Assembly (NCBI RefSeq): GCF_004022485.1
Contig: NZ_CP034951.1
Span: 3,286,001 to 3,350,000 of the forward strand
Direction: 5' to 3'
DNA: 64,000 nucleotides
Source of the DNA: Aequorivita sp. H23M31
GTDB taxonomy: Bacteria > Bacteroidota > Bacteroidia > Flavobacteriales > Flavobacteriaceae
Under the pieces are notes generated by a model. The model had not been told where the DNA came from and did not search any database. It worked only from the letters and a program-made list of their open reading frames with translations. The position numbers and the translations under genes were made by a program. Shown in pieces: positions 61,511-64,000 of this stretch; the stretch's first letter is position 1; each line of letters begins with the position of its first letter.

Positions 61511-61879
61511 TTAAATTCCTTTAAGCCATTCTTGATATTTTTCACCTAAAACTGGAACTGGTTTTCTTTCTCCATTTATAGCGCTTATAAGACCCATCAC
61601 CCAAAGAACGATAAGCAAAAGACCTCCCAGCATACTTATAAGCCAGCCAATAAACGGAATATAGCTTAATATGCTAAGGGCGATTCCCGTTAATCCTAGG
61701 CCTAATGATTGGCGAATGTGGTATGAAGCGAATGAATTTTTCTTTTCATTGTTCATTACAAAAGCGACTATTAGTCCTATTATCGTGATATATGCAATAA
61801 TTGCAATTGTTTTTCCTTCTTCCACAAGAGTTGTTGTTACTGGCTCTTTATCAAAATGTGTAATTGGTTCTTCTTCCAT
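61511..61879 (-). CDS. DUF4870 (Tic20-like) small membrane protein
   Basis: 122 residues with a short cytoplasmic N-terminus (EEGKTIAIIAYITIIG) and three to four TM helices (about 25-45, 58-75, 78-100). The signature SFASYHIRQSLGLGLTGIALSILSYIPFIGWLI is typical of DUF4870/Tic20-like proteins, ending in the NGERKPVPVLGEKYQEWL tail. Function unknown. It stands alone, and the 299-bp gap upstream to the next gene contains nothing I can support. Confidence 0.88.
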   Translation of the reverse strand: MEEEPITHFDKEPVTTTLVEEGKTIAIIAYITIIGLIVAFVMNNEKKNSFASYHIRQSLGLGLTGIALSILSYIPFIGWLISMLGGLLLIVLWVMGLISAINGERKPVPVLGEKYQEWLKGI

Positions 61880-62178
61880 GATCTTATTATTTTGGTTATT
61901 AAATTCCTAACAATTTGGTTAAGAAAATATACGATTTTTTTTGGAAGTAGGTATTATTTTTATAACTGCAAAATGAGTTATAGACAGAAAAATAAAATTA
62001 CAAAATGATGATTATGAAATCTCTGGATTCCATTCCGCTTTAAATATTCATTTATAATGCGGACCTACATCAATTGTTTTCAATAAATAGAAAGGGAAAT
62101 ACCGTTAAACATATTTTGAATGATTAACAAAATTATGGTTAGTTAGCGTTTGTGGCATTTCCCTGTTTAAATTTTCTA

Positions 62179-62736
62179 TTATAATCCCACTATATTATTT
62201 TTGAAAGAACCCGACACTTGGGCCGTTTGTTCTTCTCCATTACTGTCGGTATAGTAGAAAATCCCCTGAAAGTCGATATCCGCAGCTATTAAGGCACCAG
62301 AGCCGTCGGGGGCATTAATCTTTTTCCTTATATTAACCTTTGCGTTACCCGATTTTGAAGTATAGCCTCTATTGCCTAGAGCACTTATCAATATCCCGAT
62401 AGAAGAATCACCATTCTCGCCAAGTGAAATGTTGTTTTCCTGACCATCGCGGTATTCAAACCCCCCGCTTATGATTATTTCATCGGTATTTAGGACAAAT
62501 CCCACTAAGTTTTTTCCATCTTCCTTTGCATAAGTAGCAAGCGCAAAACCATTTTCGTCCTCGCTGTCTACCGTGCCGGAATATCGCTGACCATCAATAG
62601 TAATGTCATAACTTCCCAATAAACCTGAGCCCTGATCTCCTCCCGGGCCATTGTCGTCATCACTTTTGCTGCATCCCGCTATTATAGTTATAAATGCGAT
62701 CAAACTAACGTAAATTGACTTCTTAAAATTTTTCAT
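62179..62736 (-). CDS. Hypothetical small lipoprotein
   Basis: 185 residues. The lipoprotein signal ends at IIAGC (Cys22), followed by an acidic/Gly linker (DDDNGPGGDQGSG) as in surface-exposed lipoproteins of Bacteroidota. The roughly 145-residue mature domain is beta-rich (YDITIDGQRYSGTVDSED, NAKVNIRKKI). No family recognised. The 505-bp gap beyond (62737-63241) is AT-rich and shows no gene, repeat or clear promoter. Confidence 0.7.
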   Translation of the reverse strand: MKNFKKSIYVSLIAFITIIAGCSKSDDDNGPGGDQGSGLLGSYDITIDGQRYSGTVDSEDENGFALATYAKEDGKNLVGFVLNTDEIIISGGFEYRDGQENNISLGENGDSSIGILISALGNRGYTSKSGNAKVNIRKKINAPDGSGALIAADIDFQGIFYYTDSNGEEQTAQVSGSFKNNIVGL

Positions 62737-63241
62737 TTTTCTTTTTTTTATTAAGTTATTGATTTGGATTAAAATTAAAGTTATAGATAGATCATCTTGA
62801 ATTCTAGAATTTTTACAATACGATTTTAATGTAATTGGTTTTAAAAAGTTTTCCGTTCACTTTCTATTGTATTGAATTGAATTAAATAGATGGGGAAGAA
62901 ATTTTTATAATTGCTAATGTTTGGTTGTGGTCTTAATACATTTACATTTCGCTTATTCCACGGACAAACTTATTATATAGAATAGTTGTTCACAATATGT
63001 ACTTAGTATTTGGTAGTTATGAATTAGAATTCGGTTATATCACGTGAAAACCCTGTGGCAGGCAGCGAGATTTTCACTCGTAAACCTTGATTTAGCGTAG
63101 AATTTAATAGAGTTGAGAGATATAGGGCAAGCCATAAAGCTGAAGAAAAATAATTCTTTGATTATAGCTGGAACCAGGAATTTAAGGTAAAATCTCCCGT
63201 TAAGATTTAGCTGAATTTATTCCCGAATTTGGGATTCCTTT

Positions 63242-64000
63242 TCACTTAAAGTGAAGCATAGTCTCTAAAATCTCGTTGATTTGTTTGGATCGTTGTCGAG
63301 AGACTGGAATTTCGGTATCGTCTTGCATTATTAAACTTCCACCATCTTGTTTTAGGATTCCTTTTACATATTGGGGATTTATCAAATGCGATTGATGAAC
63401 TCTCAGAAATCCATGGTCTCCCAGGAGTTCTTCAATATCTTTTAGAGTTCTACTTATCAATACCTTATTGCCATCCTTGCAATATACATTTGTATAATTA
63501 CTGTCGGACTGGCAGCGCAATATATTCTCAATTTCCACAATTTGATAGCCCACTCCCGTAGGCAAAGCCATTTTTGTGCATTCTTCCTTTGAGCCAGATA
63601 AACGATCTTGTAATAATTGCCATTGTTGTGTAGAAGTTTTCTTTCTTCTTTTTTCCCAGTTCGATAGTGCTTTTACAATACTTTTCTCGGTTATTGGTTT
63701 CAGAAGATAGTTAATGGCGCTATAACGAAAAGCTTTAATAGCATATTGGTCATACGCCGTGGTGAAAATAACATCGAAATCAATGGGAAGTAAGTTATCC
63801 AATAACATAAAACCATTTAAATTGGGCATTTCTATATCCAAGAATAATAGGTCTGGCGGATTATTTTTTATGAATTCCAAGCCTAATAGCGGATTGGTGA
63901 ATATTCCCGTAATGGTATAGTCGGAATCGATTTTCTCGATTAAATTCTTTAGCACATCAATGCAATGGGATTCATCGTCGATTATAATTACTTTTATCAT
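63242..64000 (-). CDS. LytTR-family response regulator
   Basis: 252 residues, apparently complete, with its start codon on the last three bases of the window. The receiver domain (1 to about 120) has acidic pocket Asp8-Asp9, phospho-acceptor Asp55 (LLFLDIEMPN) and the Thr/Lys switch (IFTTAYDQYAIKAF and LLKPI). The LytTR DNA-binding domain (about 145-245) carries CQSDSNYTNVYCKDG, RTLKDIEELL and FLRVHQSHLIN. The partner histidine kinase would lie outside the window. Target promoters are unknown. Confidence 0.95.
   Translation of the reverse strand: MIKVIIIDDESHCIDVLKNLIEKIDSDYTITGIFTNPLLGLEFIKNNPPDLLFLDIEMPNLNGFMLLDNLLPIDFDVIFTTAYDQYAIKAFRYSAINYLLKPITEKSIVKALSNWEKRRKKTSTQQWQLLQDRLSGSKEECTKMALPTGVGYQIVEIENILRCQSDSNYTNVYCKDGNKVLISRTLKDIEELLGDHGFLRVHQSHLINPQYVKGILKQDGGSLIMQDDTEIPVSRQRSKQINEILETMLHFK

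Noticed and set aside
63000..63241. Possible C-terminal fragment of a gene on the minus strand before the LytTR gene
   Set aside because: A short stretch reads plausibly as protein, but stops interrupt it and no family is recognisable.

Overview
The window comes from a member of the Flavobacteriaceae (Bacteroidota), probably marine. The evidence is an AT-rich genome, promoters of the Bacteroidota type (-7 box TAnnTTTG) with little sign of Shine-Dalgarno sites, a short primary sigma factor of about 287 residues, gliding and type IX secretion (T9SS) genes (gldA, porT, a plug-protein homologue) with several T9SS cargo proteins, and a complete Na+-translocating NADH:quinone reductase operon. No rRNA, tRNA or CRISPR array was seen.

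Layout. 1-3.3 kb: the end of an unknown gene, a GC-rich foldable element (105-239), gldA, a DAHP synthase/chorismate mutase fusion, a 5' fragment of rpe and a BLUF photoreceptor gene. 3.4-7.3 kb: primary sigma factor, an ECF sigma factor with a membrane partner, and two envelope proteins. 7.4-20.7 kb: housekeeping genes (pnp, rpsO, accD, fbaA), a TamA-like outer-membrane lipoprotein, an rRNA methyltransferase, porT-ubiE and trkA-trkH. 20.8-36.1 kb: large T9SS cargo proteins, an aminotransferase-desaturase pair, rsmG, a Nudix hydrolase, and a group of thioredoxin-fold envelope proteins (two Omp28-like proteins and a TlpA) with a DUF6029 protein. 36.3-42.3 kb: pruA, an NRDE protein, apaG, DUF3667 and the T9SS plug homologue. 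42.6-50.8 kb: nqrABCDEF, then a small conserved gene and apbE, whose product attaches FMN to NqrB and NqrC. 50.8-64 kb: a T9SS type B cargo protein, a methyltransferase, a GxxExxY repeat element, map, a HAD phosphatase, a thioredoxin-like lipoprotein, an S9 peptidase, a beta-lactamase-fold lipoprotein, rimO and a LytTR response regulator.

The least expected content lies between genes. Tandem arrays with a 7-base period (units such as CTGAATT, ACTGAAC, CAGTNNN, TGTTCAG, GAGTTAT) occur at about ten loci, often touching start or stop codons. Two such arrays, in inverted orientation, bracket a multiply broken four-helix-bundle (S23/IVS-type) pseudogene that splits nqrD from nqrE; that pseudogene itself carries a 22-bp palindromic insertion. 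A second repeat family, built on CAGAGTTTCAC-like units, surrounds an intact GxxExxY gene. Two internally deleted copies of the gene sit on either side of it, and a cargo-less relative lies around the rimO terminator. I read these as two classes of non-autonomous, repeat-bounded elements. Their movement is inferred and not shown.
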